From Prado023 sp963700475 (GTDB lineage Bacteria > Actinomycetota > Actinomycetes > S36-B12 > CAIYMF01): a stretch of 64,000 nucleotides of DNA. Of the stretch, positions 18,366 to 26,944 are shown one piece after another. The translations under genes and the position numbers were made by a program. The stretch covers positions 496,001-560,000 of the forward strand of contig CAVOXR010000009.1 of NCBI GenBank assembly GCA_963700475.1. Direction: 5' to 3'. How positions within the stretch are numbered: position 1 is the stretch's first letter; the number at the start of each line of letters is the position of its first letter. The notes below the pieces were generated by a model. It saw only the letters and a list, made by a program, of their open reading frames with translations, was not told the DNA's origin and did not search any database.

Positions 18366-19298
18366 TCAGCCGGGGACGATCGGGTACGTGTCGAAGCGCG
18401 CCTCGATGTCCCGGCACACCGCGTCCATGAGGTCCAGGACCGTGGCGTCGAAGGTGGTGCTGGTGATCACCTGGACGCCGTGACGTTGGCACTGCTCCAC
18501 GATGTAGTCGTCGAGCTCGCGGATGGCATCCATCCGCTGGAGGTACTCGGTGGGCTTGCGGTCGCCCTCGAGGAAGCGCCTGATGAACCGGCCCTTGTGC
18601 TCCTCGGCACTGCCGACGGTCAGCACATAGGTGAACATCGGGAACTCCGGCTCGACGGTCTGCAGGCCGGGCACGATGTGCACCCCGTTGATCATCACCT
18701 GCTGGCCCTCCTTCACGGAGCGGCGCGCCAGGGCCACCGTGCCGTGCTGGACGATCCGCGCCTGCTCCTCGTAGGCGAACAGCAGGCGGTTGCCGGTCAG
18801 GTTGCTCTTGAGCATCTTGGCCGCAGAGAACGAGCTCTGCGACAGTGCGGGGAACAGGTCCGGGTTGATGACGCTGCGGATGACGGCGCGGACCTGGTCG
18901 GTGCTGATCACCACGGAGATGCCCAAACGGTCAGCCACCTCCTGGCTGATCGTCGACTTGCCCACGCCCGAGGATCCACCCACGGCCACGACCAGCGGCT
19001 GCCCGCTGGTGCGCACCCAGCGACGGATTCGGACGCGACGCTCGACGTCGGGGAGGCCATCGGCGAGCAGGACGTCGCTGATCCGGGCGAACACCTCGTC
19101 GCGGCGGACGGTGGCGGCTGGGGTGGCCGATCCGGCCGACGGAGCATGAGCCTCCTCGATGATCCCGACGACCCTCGCGGCGGACACATCCGCCGGGTCG
19201 GACTCCATGCCCGCCTTCATCAACCAGCGGGCGATCATCCCGAGCGACAACGGGACACGCCGGTCGTCGAGGTCCTCCATGAAGAGCGTGGGCGGCAC
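18366..19298 (-). CDS. 2-phosphoglycerate kinase-like P-loop kinase
   Basis: 310 residues from GTG 19298 (TAGGTT 6 nt upstream, leaderless; ATG 19280 is an alternative). The N-terminal 100 residues resemble an ATP-cone-like segment (VPLSLGMIARWLMKAG). Then a P-loop GGSSGVGKST (about residue 108), STDQVRAVIR and VMINGVHIVPG. This architecture is that of 2-phosphoglycerate kinase, known from archaea (cyclic 2,3-bisphosphoglycerate) and some bacteria. The physiological substrate here is unproven. It sits between tRNA-Gln and gltX. Confidence 0.78.
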   Translation of the reverse strand: MPPTLFMEDLDDRRVPLSLGMIARWLMKAGMESDPADVSAARVVGIIEEAHAPSAGSATPAATVRRDEVFARISDVLLADGLPDVERRVRIRRWVRTSGQPLVVAVGGSSGVGKSTISQEVADRLGISVVISTDQVRAVIRSVINPDLFPALSQSSFSAAKMLKSNLTGNRLLFAYEEQARIVQHGTVALARRSVKEGQQVMINGVHIVPGLQTVEPEFPMFTYVLTVGSAEEHKGRFIRRFLEGDRKPTEYLQRMDAIRELDDYIVEQCQRHGVQVITSTTFDATVLDLMDAVCRDIEARFDTYPIVPG

Positions 19299-19330
19299 AG
19301 GGCCAACCTACGCCGGCGCGAGGCTGACGG

Positions 19331-20857
19331 TCAGGCCAGCGCGGCGTCGATCCGCACCAGGCTGCGATCCCGGCCCAGGAGCTCGATCGACTCGAACAGC
19401 GGCGGCGATACCCGCCTGCCCGTCACGGCCACCCGCAGCGAGCCGAACGCCACCTTCGGCTTGAGCCCGAGCCCTTCGATGAGGGCAGCCCGCAGAGCCG
19501 TCTCGATCGCCGGGGCAGTCCACTCCTCGAGGTCCGTGAGGGCGGCACGGGCGGCGGTCAGCACCGGCTCGGCGTCCGCGCCGAGCATCCGGGCGGCATC
19601 GTCGGGGTCGGGGGCGAAGGACGACTCATCGACGAACAGGAAGCCCAGCATCCCGACGGCCTGGCCGAGGGTCTCCATGCGCTCCTGGACCAGCGGGATG
19701 GCTGCGGCCAGCGTCTGGGCGTCGTGCTCGGACACCGGATCCAGCATCACGCCACGCTCCACCAGGACCAGCTGCACGCGGCGCGCCAGCTCCTCGGTGG
19801 GAAGGGCGCGCATCCAGTCGCCATTGATGGACGTGCACTTCTTCAGGTCGAAGCGCGCGGGGTTGGCGCTCACGCGGTCCAGCGAGAACGCGGCAGCCAT
19901 CTGCTCCTTGGAGAAGAACTCGCGGTCCTCGCCCATCGACCAGCCCAGCAGCGCCAGGTAGTTCAGCAGCCCTTCGGGGAGGAAGCCCTCCTCGCGGTAC
20001 AGGTTCAGGCTGGACTGCGGGTCGCGCTTGGACAGCTTCTTGTTGCCCTCACCCATCACATAGGGCAGGTGCCCGAACCGCGGGGTCGTGCCGTCGGAGA
20101 CCCCGATCTCCGCCAGGGCGTCGTACAGGGCGATCTGCCGCGGAGTGCTCGAGAGCAGGTCCTCGCCCCGCAGGACGTGGGTGATGCGCATCAGCGCGTC
20201 GTCGACCGGGTTGACCAGGGTGTACAGCGGCTCACCGTTGCCGCGGACGAGGACGAAGTCCGGGACGTGCTCGGCGGCGAAGGTGACAGGCCCCCGGACG
20301 AGGTCATCCCACGTGAGCTCGGTGCCGGGCATCCGGAAGCGCAGCGCGGGCGTGCGACCCTCGGCGCGATAGGCCTCGACCTGCTCGGACGACAGGTCGC
20401 GGCAGTGGCCGTCGTACCCAGGGGTGCGGCCCTCCTTGCGGGCCTGCTCGCGTCTCACCTCGAGCTCATCAGGGGTGCAGAAGCACTCGTAGGCACGTCC
20501 GGAAGCCAGGAGGTCACGGGCGGCGTTCGCGTAGACCTCGAGGCGCTGCGACTGCCGGTAGGGCGCGTAGTCACCGCCCAGCCCGGGGCCCTCGTCCCAG
20601 TCCAGGCCGAGCCATGTCAGTGCGGCGACGAGCTGCTGGTAGGACTCCTCGGAGTCCCGCGCGGAGTCGGTGTCCTCGATCCGGAACACGAAGGTGCCGC
20701 CGGTGTGCCGGGCGTAGGCCCAGTTGAACAACGCGGTGCGGACCATTCCCACGTGCGGGTTCCCCGTCGGCGACGGGCAGAAGCGCACCCGGACGTCCGG
20801 GTTGCTGGCACGAGCGGGCAGGTCGACGGGCGCGAGGACATCAAAGGACTCAGACAT
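19331..20857 (-). CDS. gltX: Glutamyl-tRNA synthetase
   Basis: 508 residues, class I synthetase. The HIGH-like motif is in CPSPTGNPHVGMVRTAL and the KMSKS-like motif in NKKLSKRDP. YECFCTPDELE is part of the catalytic insertion. It charges tRNA-Glu and, with GatCAB present and no glnS seen, probably tRNA-Gln too. A TAGGAT box lies 9 nt before the ATG, so the leader is only 2-3 nt. Confidence 0.97.
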   Translation of the reverse strand: MSESFDVLAPVDLPARASNPDVRVRFCPSPTGNPHVGMVRTALFNWAYARHTGGTFVFRIEDTDSARDSEESYQQLVAALTWLGLDWDEGPGLGGDYAPYRQSQRLEVYANAARDLLASGRAYECFCTPDELEVRREQARKEGRTPGYDGHCRDLSSEQVEAYRAEGRTPALRFRMPGTELTWDDLVRGPVTFAAEHVPDFVLVRGNGEPLYTLVNPVDDALMRITHVLRGEDLLSSTPRQIALYDALAEIGVSDGTTPRFGHLPYVMGEGNKKLSKRDPQSSLNLYREEGFLPEGLLNYLALLGWSMGEDREFFSKEQMAAAFSLDRVSANPARFDLKKCTSINGDWMRALPTEELARRVQLVLVERGVMLDPVSEHDAQTLAAAIPLVQERMETLGQAVGMLGFLFVDESSFAPDPDDAARMLGADAEPVLTAARAALTDLEEWTAPAIETALRAALIEGLGLKPKVAFGSLRVAVTGRRVSPPLFESIELLGRDRSLVRIDAALA

Positions 20858-20944
20858 GGTGGACGAATCCTACCGGCGCCCCACGGGTACCCCCAGCCCC
20901 TCGCCCAACCCACGCCCCCACTCGCGCCCCCACCCGCCCCCATC

Positions 20945-21018
20945 CCGCAAACCCTCCGCGAAAGCCAAGAACCTCCTCGTCGACACGGAGGGTTTGACCT
21001 TTCGCGGAGGGTTTGCGG
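20945..21018. repeat. 20-bp perfect inverted repeat between gltX and the FAH-family gene
   Basis: CCGCAAACCCTCCGCGAAAG (20945-20964) and CTTTCGCGGAGGGTTTGCGG (20999-21018) are perfect reverse complements with a 34-nt loop that repeats CGGAGGGTTTG once more. It lies 36 nt past the end of the leftward cimA/FAH-family unit, so it may stop that transcript, but the loop is long for a terminator. A REP-type palindrome is an alternative. Confidence 0.7.
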
Positions 21019-21054
21019 CGGGGCGGGCCGGTGACGACCCGCGGGACGGCCGGG

Positions 21055-21820
21055 TCAGCGGGCCTTGTTGACCAGGGTGCCGAGGCCGGCGACCGTCACG
21101 CTCACCTCGTCGCCCGTGGACCAGCGGGCCGACGCCGGCCGGGGTGCCGGTGAGGATCACGTCGCCGGGCAGCAGCGTCATGACCGCCGAGACGGCCTCC
21201 ACGAGTGCGGGCACCGAGTGGATCAGCGTCGCGGTGGACGCGCTCTGCACCGTCACGCCGTTCACCTCGCACTCGACCAGGACGTCGGCGGGCTCGAGGT
21301 CGGTGTCGATCCAGGGCCCCAAGGGGCAGAAGGTGTCGAAGCCCTTGGCCCGCGTCCACTGGCCATCGGCCCGCTGCAGGTCCCGTGCCGTCACGTCGTT
21401 CGCGCATGTGTAGCCCAGGATCACCGATGCGGCCTGGTCGGCCGGCACCCGTCGGCACATCCGCCCGATCACGACCGCCAGCTCGGCCTCGTAGTGCACC
21501 TCGGAGGACTCCGCCGGCAGGACGATCGCGTCGTCCGGCCCGATCAGGGCCGTCGTCGGCTTGAGGAACATCAGCGGACGCTCCGGGGGCGTGCCGCCCA
21601 TCTCGGCTGCGTGGTCGGCGTAGTTCTTGCCGATGCCGATGATCTTGCTCGGGATGACCGGCGCGAGCAGCCGGACGGCGTCGAGGTCGTGGACGGTCCC
21701 GGTCGTGGTGAGCGGCTCCCCCGCGACCGCGAACGGGTGGCCGGGCAGCTCAAGGACCTCGGTGCCCTCGACCACGCCATAACGCACCAGCCCGTCGTGG
21801 GAGTAGCGCGCGATCCTCAT
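21055..21820 (-). CDS. Fumarylacetoacetate hydrolase-family protein (one frameshift near C-terminus)
   Basis: About 255 residues from ATG 21820. FAH fold: KIIGIGKNYADHAAEMG, PLMFLKPTTALIGP, and metal-binding HYEAELAVVIG with the second acidic cluster in YTCANDVTARDLQ. Family members hydrolyse or decarboxylate 2-oxo acids with Mg; the substrate is unknown. The last turn DEVSVTVAGLGTLVNKAR and its stop at 21055 are reached only by removing one base near 21115. The ATG overlaps the cimA stop (ATGA), so the two are co-transcribed. Such a gene next to gltX and BCAA genes is common in Actinobacteria. Confidence 0.85.
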
Positions 21821-23517
21821 GCCCCGGCCCCCGCCACGACCCCGCCGTCTGCCGCGGCCCCTGTCCCAGCCGCACCTGTCGCGCCTCCGGCGACGACGAT
21901 CCCGGACCCGCCACCCCCGACGCCCTGCGGCGGGGCCACCCCCGCGCGCATCAGGCCGTAGTCCACCGCGTCGACGATGGCCAGCCACGAGGCCACGATC
22001 ACGTTCTCGTGCACGCCGACCGTCGACCAGCTGCCCTCGGCGTCGTCGGTCTGGATCAGGACCCGTGTGACGGCGTCCGTGCCCTTGGCGCCGGGAACGA
22101 TGCGAACCTTGTAGTCGACCAGCTCCAGCCCCGCCACCTCCGGGTAGATCTGCTCCAGCGCGGTCCGCAGGGCGTTGTCGAGTGCGTTGACGGGGCCGTT
22201 GCCCTCGCCCACGCGGACGATCCGCTGGCCGCCGGCGTGCACCTTGACGATCGCCTCGGAACCGTGGCCGTCCCCGTTGACCTGCGGGGAGACGATCGTG
22301 CGCCACGACTCGACGTCGAAGTAGCGCCGCTTCTCGCCGGGCAGCTCGTCGCGCATCACCAGCTCGAAGGAGGCGTCAGCCGCCTCGTAGGTCCACCCCT
22401 GGGACTCGCGGGTCTTGACGGTTTCAACCACCCGAGCCAATGCCTCGGGGTCCGAGGCGATGTCCACGCCCAGCTCCCGACCCTTGAGCTCGACGGTCGC
22501 CCGGCCCGCCATCTCGGTGACGAGGATCCGGGTGTCGTTGCCGACCAGCCGCGGGTCGATGTGGCTGTACAGCTCCTCGTTGACCTTCAGCGCCGAGGCG
22601 TGCAGCCCCGCCTTGTGGGCGAACGACGAGACGCCCACGTACGCCTGGTGGGTGTTCGGCGGGAGGTTGGTGATGTCGGCCAGGGCGTGGCTGATCCGCT
22701 TGGACTCGCGCAGGTTGCCCTCCGGCAGCGCCTTGATGCCGAGCTTCAGCTCGAGGCTGGCGACCACCGAGAACAGGTCGGCGTTGCCGGTGCGCTCCCC
22801 GTACCCGTTGGCCGTGCACTGCACGTGGGTGACCCCCGCCTCGACAGCCGCGAGGGTGTTGGCCACGGCGCACGACGTGTCGTCCTGGCAGTGGATACCC
22901 AGCCGGACGCCCGAGCGCTCGCGGACATCCTCGACCGTGCGGTAGATGCCCAGGGGCAGCATCCCGCCGTTGGTGTCGCACATGACGCCGACGCTCGCGC
23001 CCGCGTCGAACGCCGTCTTCAGGAGGGCCACGCCGTAGTCGGGGTCGTGCTTGTAGCCGTCGAAGAAGTGCTCGCAGTCCACGAACACCCGCCGGCCGTT
23101 GCGGACGAAGAAGTCGACGGTGTCGCGGACCATCGCGAGGTTCTCCTCGTTCGTCGTCCGCAGGGCCTCCTTGACGTGACGGACATCGGACTTGGCCACC
23201 AGGCACACGACCGGCGCCTGGGAGTCCAGCAGCGCCCGGACCTGGGCGTCGTCGGCGGCGTTGATCCCGGGCTTGCGAGTGGCCCCGAACGCGACGAGCT
23301 GCGCGTTGGCCAGCTTCAGCTCCCCGGCTGCGGCGCGGGCGAAGAACTCGGTGTCCTTGGGCATCGCGCCGGGCCAACCGCCCTCGATGAAGCCCACCCC
23401 GAGCTCGTCGAGCAGGCGCGCCACGGCCAGCTTGTCGCTGACCGAGTACGAGATGCCCTCACGTTGGGCCCCGTCGCGCAGGGTCGTGTCGAAGACGTGG
23501 AATGCGTCGCGGTCCAT
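21817..23517 (-). CDS. cimA: (R)-citramalate synthase
   Basis: 566 residues. It condenses pyruvate and acetyl-CoA to citramalate, giving threonine-independent 2-oxobutyrate for isoleucine. HMGL-like TIM barrel: FDTTLRDGAQREG, HCQDDTSCAVANT, NGYGERTGNADL. Then an allosteric C-terminal LeuA-dimer domain (residues about 400-530), and a Gly/Ala-rich tail of about 35 residues. An N-terminal MDRDAFHVFDTTLRDG distinguishes it from LeuA at 31455. RBS GGAGGGG is 5 nt upstream. It is preceded by an isoleucine-codon leader and an intrinsic terminator. Confidence 0.92.
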   Translation of the reverse strand: MDRDAFHVFDTTLRDGAQREGISYSVSDKLAVARLLDELGVGFIEGGWPGAMPKDTEFFARAAAGELKLANAQLVAFGATRKPGINAADDAQVRALLDSQAPVVCLVAKSDVRHVKEALRTTNEENLAMVRDTVDFFVRNGRRVFVDCEHFFDGYKHDPDYGVALLKTAFDAGASVGVMCDTNGGMLPLGIYRTVEDVRERSGVRLGIHCQDDTSCAVANTLAAVEAGVTHVQCTANGYGERTGNADLFSVVASLELKLGIKALPEGNLRESKRISHALADITNLPPNTHQAYVGVSSFAHKAGLHASALKVNEELYSHIDPRLVGNDTRILVTEMAGRATVELKGRELGVDIASDPEALARVVETVKTRESQGWTYEAADASFELVMRDELPGEKRRYFDVESWRTIVSPQVNGDGHGSEAIVKVHAGGQRIVRVGEGNGPVNALDNALRTALEQIYPEVAGLELVDYKVRIVPGAKGTDAVTRVLIQTDDAEGSWSTVGVHENVIVASWLAIVDAVDYGLMRAGVAPPQGVGGGGSGIVVAGGATGAAGTGAAADGGVVAGAGA

Positions 23518-23638
23518 GATGCCCCTCCAACAGAAAACCCCCTGGCCCGAAGGCGTAGGGGGTCAGCGCGCTGCGTCTGCGTCAGACGCCAGCGCGCTTG
23601 CCGATAATGATCGCCGATGCGGCCATGAGCAGATCATG
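23518..23638 (-). promoter_or_regulatory. Attenuator of cimA: promoter, Ile leader peptide, two hairpins
   Basis: In transcription order: -10 CATGAT (23633-23638), 6 nt, leader ATG 23626. A 15-bp hairpin with one bulge (23565-23598) has the leader's stop codon in its loop. Then an intrinsic terminator (23538-23562): CCCCCT, GCC-TTCG-GGC, AGGGGG, followed by UUUU (23534-23537). Finally RBS GGAGGGG and the cimA ATG. Ile-tRNA-dependent attenuation is inferred. No fully convincing anti-terminator pairing was found, only GGCGT with ACGCC. Confidence 0.78.
23582..23626 (-). CDS. cimA leader peptide (MAASAIIIGKRAGV)
   Basis: 14 codons with three consecutive isoleucine codons ATC-ATT-ATC (residues 6-8). 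It starts where transcription should begin (-10 box 6 nt upstream), so it is a leaderless ORF with no RBS. Ribosome pausing at the Ile codons would sense charged tRNA-Ile, matching CimA's place at the head of isoleucine synthesis. Confidence 0.75.
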   Translation of the reverse strand: MAASAIIIGKRAGV

Positions 23639-23639
23639 C

Positions 23640-23996
23640 CACGCCCGCCCCACGCAGCGCGAGCCCCCCGTGCGGGTGGAGGGTCGCGTCCAGCGCCTCC
23701 CGCAGATGACCCGGCCGCTACGCACACGAATCCGGCCCTCAGAGTGAGGTCAGGCGAGCCTCCCGCGGAGGACGCACCTCAAACCGCCCCAATGCCTCGA
23801 CCCCGATCGGCGTATTCGGCGGTTTCGAGTGCACCGTCCGTCCCGAGGCCTGCCACTCCGCTGTAAAGGACGGTTTCGGGTGCGCCGAGACGCAGCCCGA
23901 ATGCCCTCGCCCGGACGTCGTCGAGGAGTCGACCGGGGCGGCTGATCGCGCTGACCCGAGCTCGCGCGTCGGCCATCGCGGGACCGCCCGGTGGGC
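23640..23996. other. Intergenic region without a convincing gene
   Basis: About 360 bp between the cimA promoter and the ilvE stop. An imperfect inverted repeat (GCACCTCAAACCGCC near 23774 with GGCGGTTTCGAGTGC near 23818) is the only structure noted; GACGGTTTCGGGTGC near 23869 repeats its right arm. It may end the ilvE transcript. Confidence 0.5.
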
Positions 23997-25178
23997 TCAC
24001 CCGATGCGGTGGATCCAGTTGAAGGGGTCGTCGGTGCGGCCGGTCTGGATGTCCAGCAGGGCGTGGCGCAGCCGCATCGTCACCGGTCCGGGCTGGCCGT
24101 CGCCGACCGTCCACTCGCCAGCAGCGGACTTGACCGAGCCGACGGGGGTGACCACCGCGGCCGTGCCGCACGCGAACACCTCCGAGATCTCGCCACTGGA
24201 GTTGCCGGCCTGCCAGTCCTCGATCGAGATCCGACCTTCCTCCGCCGGAATGCCCAGGTGGCGCGAGAGCTTCAGCAGCGAGTCGCGGGTGATGCCGGGC
24301 AGCAGGGTGCCGGTCAGGGCGGGGGTGACGAGGCGCGCGGATGCGCCGGTGCCGTAGACGAAGACGAGGTTCATCCCGCCCATCTCCTCGACCCATCGGC
24401 GCTCGACCGCATCGAGCCAGACGACCTGGTCGCAGCCCTGATCGGCGGCGTGCGCCTGCGCGATCAGGGATGCGGCGTAGTTGCCCGAGCACTTCGCCTC
24501 CCCGGTGCCGCCCGGAGCGGCCCGGACGAACTCGGTCGACAGCCAGACGCTCACCGGCTTCACTCCACGGGGGAAGTAGGCGCCGGCCGGCGAGGCGACC
24601 AGAAGATAGGTGTAGGCGTTGGCCGGACGGACGCCCAGACCGATCTCGGTGGCGAACTCGAACGGCCGCAGGTAGAGGCTCTTCTCCGGGTCATCCGAGA
24701 CCCAGGCGGCGTCGGCACGGACGAGGGCCTCGACGGACCCGAGGAACACGTCCTCGGGCAGCTCGGCCATGGCCAGCCGGCGCGCGCTTCGGGCGAACCG
24801 GGCCGCGTTGGCCTCGGGGCGGAAGGCGTTGAGCGAGCCGTCCGGGTGCCGGTAGGCCTTGAGTCCCTCGAAGATCGACTGCCCGTAGTGGATGAACATG
24901 CTGTCGGGGTCGATCGGCAGTGGTGCGTAGTCGACGAGCTCGGGCTCACCCCAGCCGGTGTCGGTCGCCCAGTCGACACGGACCATGTGGTCGGTGAAGT
25001 ACCGGCCGAACCCCGGGTCGGCGAGGATCGCCTCGCGCTGCGCCTCGGGGCGCGCGACGCCACTGCTGCGGTCGGCGACCTTCGCGGCCGCGCGCTGCGT
25101 CACCGGGTACAGGTCGATGCCGGCCGCCGCCATCTCGGCTGCGCTGCGGTACCAGGGCGTGGCTGCGTCGGTGCTCAT
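23997..25178 (-). CDS. ilvE: Branched-chain amino acid aminotransferase
   Basis: 393 residues, fold-type IV PLP transaminase for the last step of Ile, Val and Leu synthesis. Seen: HYGQSIFEGLKAYRHPDG, the PLP lysine in EAKCSGNYAAS, EEMGGMNLVFV and CGTAAVVTPVG. Start ATG 25178 has GATACT (25186-25191) 7 nt upstream, giving a leaderless mRNA; ATG 25205 is possible but lacks such a promoter. It is divergent from the flavin monooxygenase gene at 25312. Confidence 0.95.
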   Translation of the reverse strand: MSTDAATPWYRSAAEMAAAGIDLYPVTQRAAAKVADRSSGVARPEAQREAILADPGFGRYFTDHMVRVDWATDTGWGEPELVDYAPLPIDPDSMFIHYGQSIFEGLKAYRHPDGSLNAFRPEANAARFARSARRLAMAELPEDVFLGSVEALVRADAAWVSDDPEKSLYLRPFEFATEIGLGVRPANAYTYLLVASPAGAYFPRGVKPVSVWLSTEFVRAAPGGTGEAKCSGNYAASLIAQAHAADQGCDQVVWLDAVERRWVEEMGGMNLVFVYGTGASARLVTPALTGTLLPGITRDSLLKLSRHLGIPAEEGRISIEDWQAGNSSGEISEVFACGTAAVVTPVGSVKSAAGEWTVGDGQPGPVTMRLRHALLDIQTGRTDDPFNWIHRIG

Positions 25179-25311
25179 GGGCGGAAGTATCCCTGATCCC
25201 AGCATCCGGTCGCGAGGGCGTCCGCTTGGTGGACAGGATGAGCCGACTCACCACGGGTCCGGAACTCGTCGCCGGCCCTCGACCTGCGCGTGGGGTCGGC
25301 ATACTGGGCCG

Positions 25312-26944
25312 ATGGCCGCCGCCGACAGCACGGTGAACGACCTCCGTGACGGGCCCGACGGGGATCCGCCGGCTGAGGTGCACCGCGAGACACCACCACT
25401 CGCGGTGCCACACGTCGACGTCCTGATCGTCGGTGCCGGGTTGTCCGGCATCGGAGCGGCGTGGCGGCTCCAGGAGCAATGCCCGGGGAGGTCCTACGTC
25501 ATCCTCGAGGGGCGCGAGGCGCTGGGCGGCACATGGGACCTGTTCCGCTACCCGGGGATCCGCTCGGACTCCGACATGTTCACCTTCGGGTTCCCGTTCC
25601 GGCCGTGGCGCGGGCAGCAGGTCCTGGCTGATGGGCCGAGCATCCGCGCGTACCTGGCCGACACCGCCGCGGAGGCCGGCATCGACCGGCACATCCGGTA
25701 CAGGACCCGGGTGCTGGCCGCCTCGTGGTCCTCCGAACATGCGCGCTGGACGGTGTCGGTGCAGGTCGGGCCGGACGCGACTCCGGGGAGCTACACGTGC
25801 TCCTTCCTGTGGATCTGCTCCGGGTACTACGACTACGAGCACCCCCACCGCCCGACCTTCTCCGGGGAGCCCGACTTCCTGGGCCGGATCGTGCACGCGC
25901 AACTGTGGCCCCCGGACCTCGACTGGGACGGCAAGCGGGTGGTCGTGGTGGGCAGCGGAGCCACAGCCGTCACGCTCGTCCCCGCACTTGCCGCGAGGGC
26001 TGGGTCCGTGACCATGCTGCAGCGCTCACCCACGTGGATGACGGCCCGGCCGTCCACGGATCGTGTGGCGGACGCCCTGCGCCGCCGACTGCCTGCGGGG
26101 GTGGCCCACCGGATCCTCCGGGCGCGCAACGTGACCCTCTCCCAGGCCTTCTACCAGCTGTGCCGACGGCGACCGGACCTGGCCGGTCGGCTGCTGCGCA
26201 GTGGGCTCGAACGCCTCGTCGACGACGACGCCCTGCTCGACGCCCACTTCACTCCCACGTACCAACCGTGGGACCAACGACTGTGCGTGATGCCCGACGG
26301 CGACCTCGTGCGCGCCGTTGCCGACGGCCGGGCTGCGGTCGTGACCGACACGATCGACTCGTTCGTTCCCGAGGGGATCCGCCTCGCCTCCGGCCGCGTC
26401 CTGGCCGCTGACCTGGTCGTGCTGGCGACAGGCCTCACCCTGCTCCCCATGGGGGCGATCGAGTTGAGTGTGGACGGCAACGAGGTGGACCTGTCCACGC
26501 GCTTGGCCTACCAGGGGCTGATGCTCTCCGGGGTGCCGAACCTCGCCCTCACGGTCGGCTACACGAACGCCTCGTGGACTCTGCGTGCGGACCTCGTGGC
26601 TCGGTTCGTCACCCGGTTGCTCCGGCACATGGATCAGCACGGTGTGGCGTATGCGGTGCCCACCGAGCCAACGGATGCGGCGCCGCGGCCGCTGCTGGAC
26701 ATGACATCGGGGTACATCCGGCGCTCCGAGCACCTGTTCCCGCACCAGGCGGACCGCAACCCGTGGCGGGTCGGCCAGAACTACCTGGTGGACCGCTGGC
26801 GACTGGGTCGTGCGGACGTGACGGAGGAGATGACCATGGTGACCTGGCGGCAGCTGGAGGCGGGCGCGCGCAGCTCTCGAGGCGGCACGTGCGCCCGAGT
26901 CTGCCGACGGATCCGGGCAAGCCCACAGGGCGTCGCTGCGATGA
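25312..26944 (+). CDS. Baeyer-Villiger-type flavin monooxygenase (one frameshift near C-terminus)
   Basis: About 540 residues from ATG 25312 (CATACT 6 nt upstream, leaderless). First FAD-binding GAGLSGIGAAWRL, then GGTWDLFRYPGIRSDSD, which carries the GGTWDLFRYPG motif of class B flavin monooxygenases, and a second Rossmann motif VVGSGATAVTLVP. Expected substrates are ketones or steroid-like lipids. As given, the frame runs on into the downstream SDR. Shifting by one base in the GCGCGC run near 26868 instead gives AALEAARAPESADG and a TGA at 26942 overlapping the SDR ATG (ATGA). I therefore treat this as a separate gene. Confidence 0.82.
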
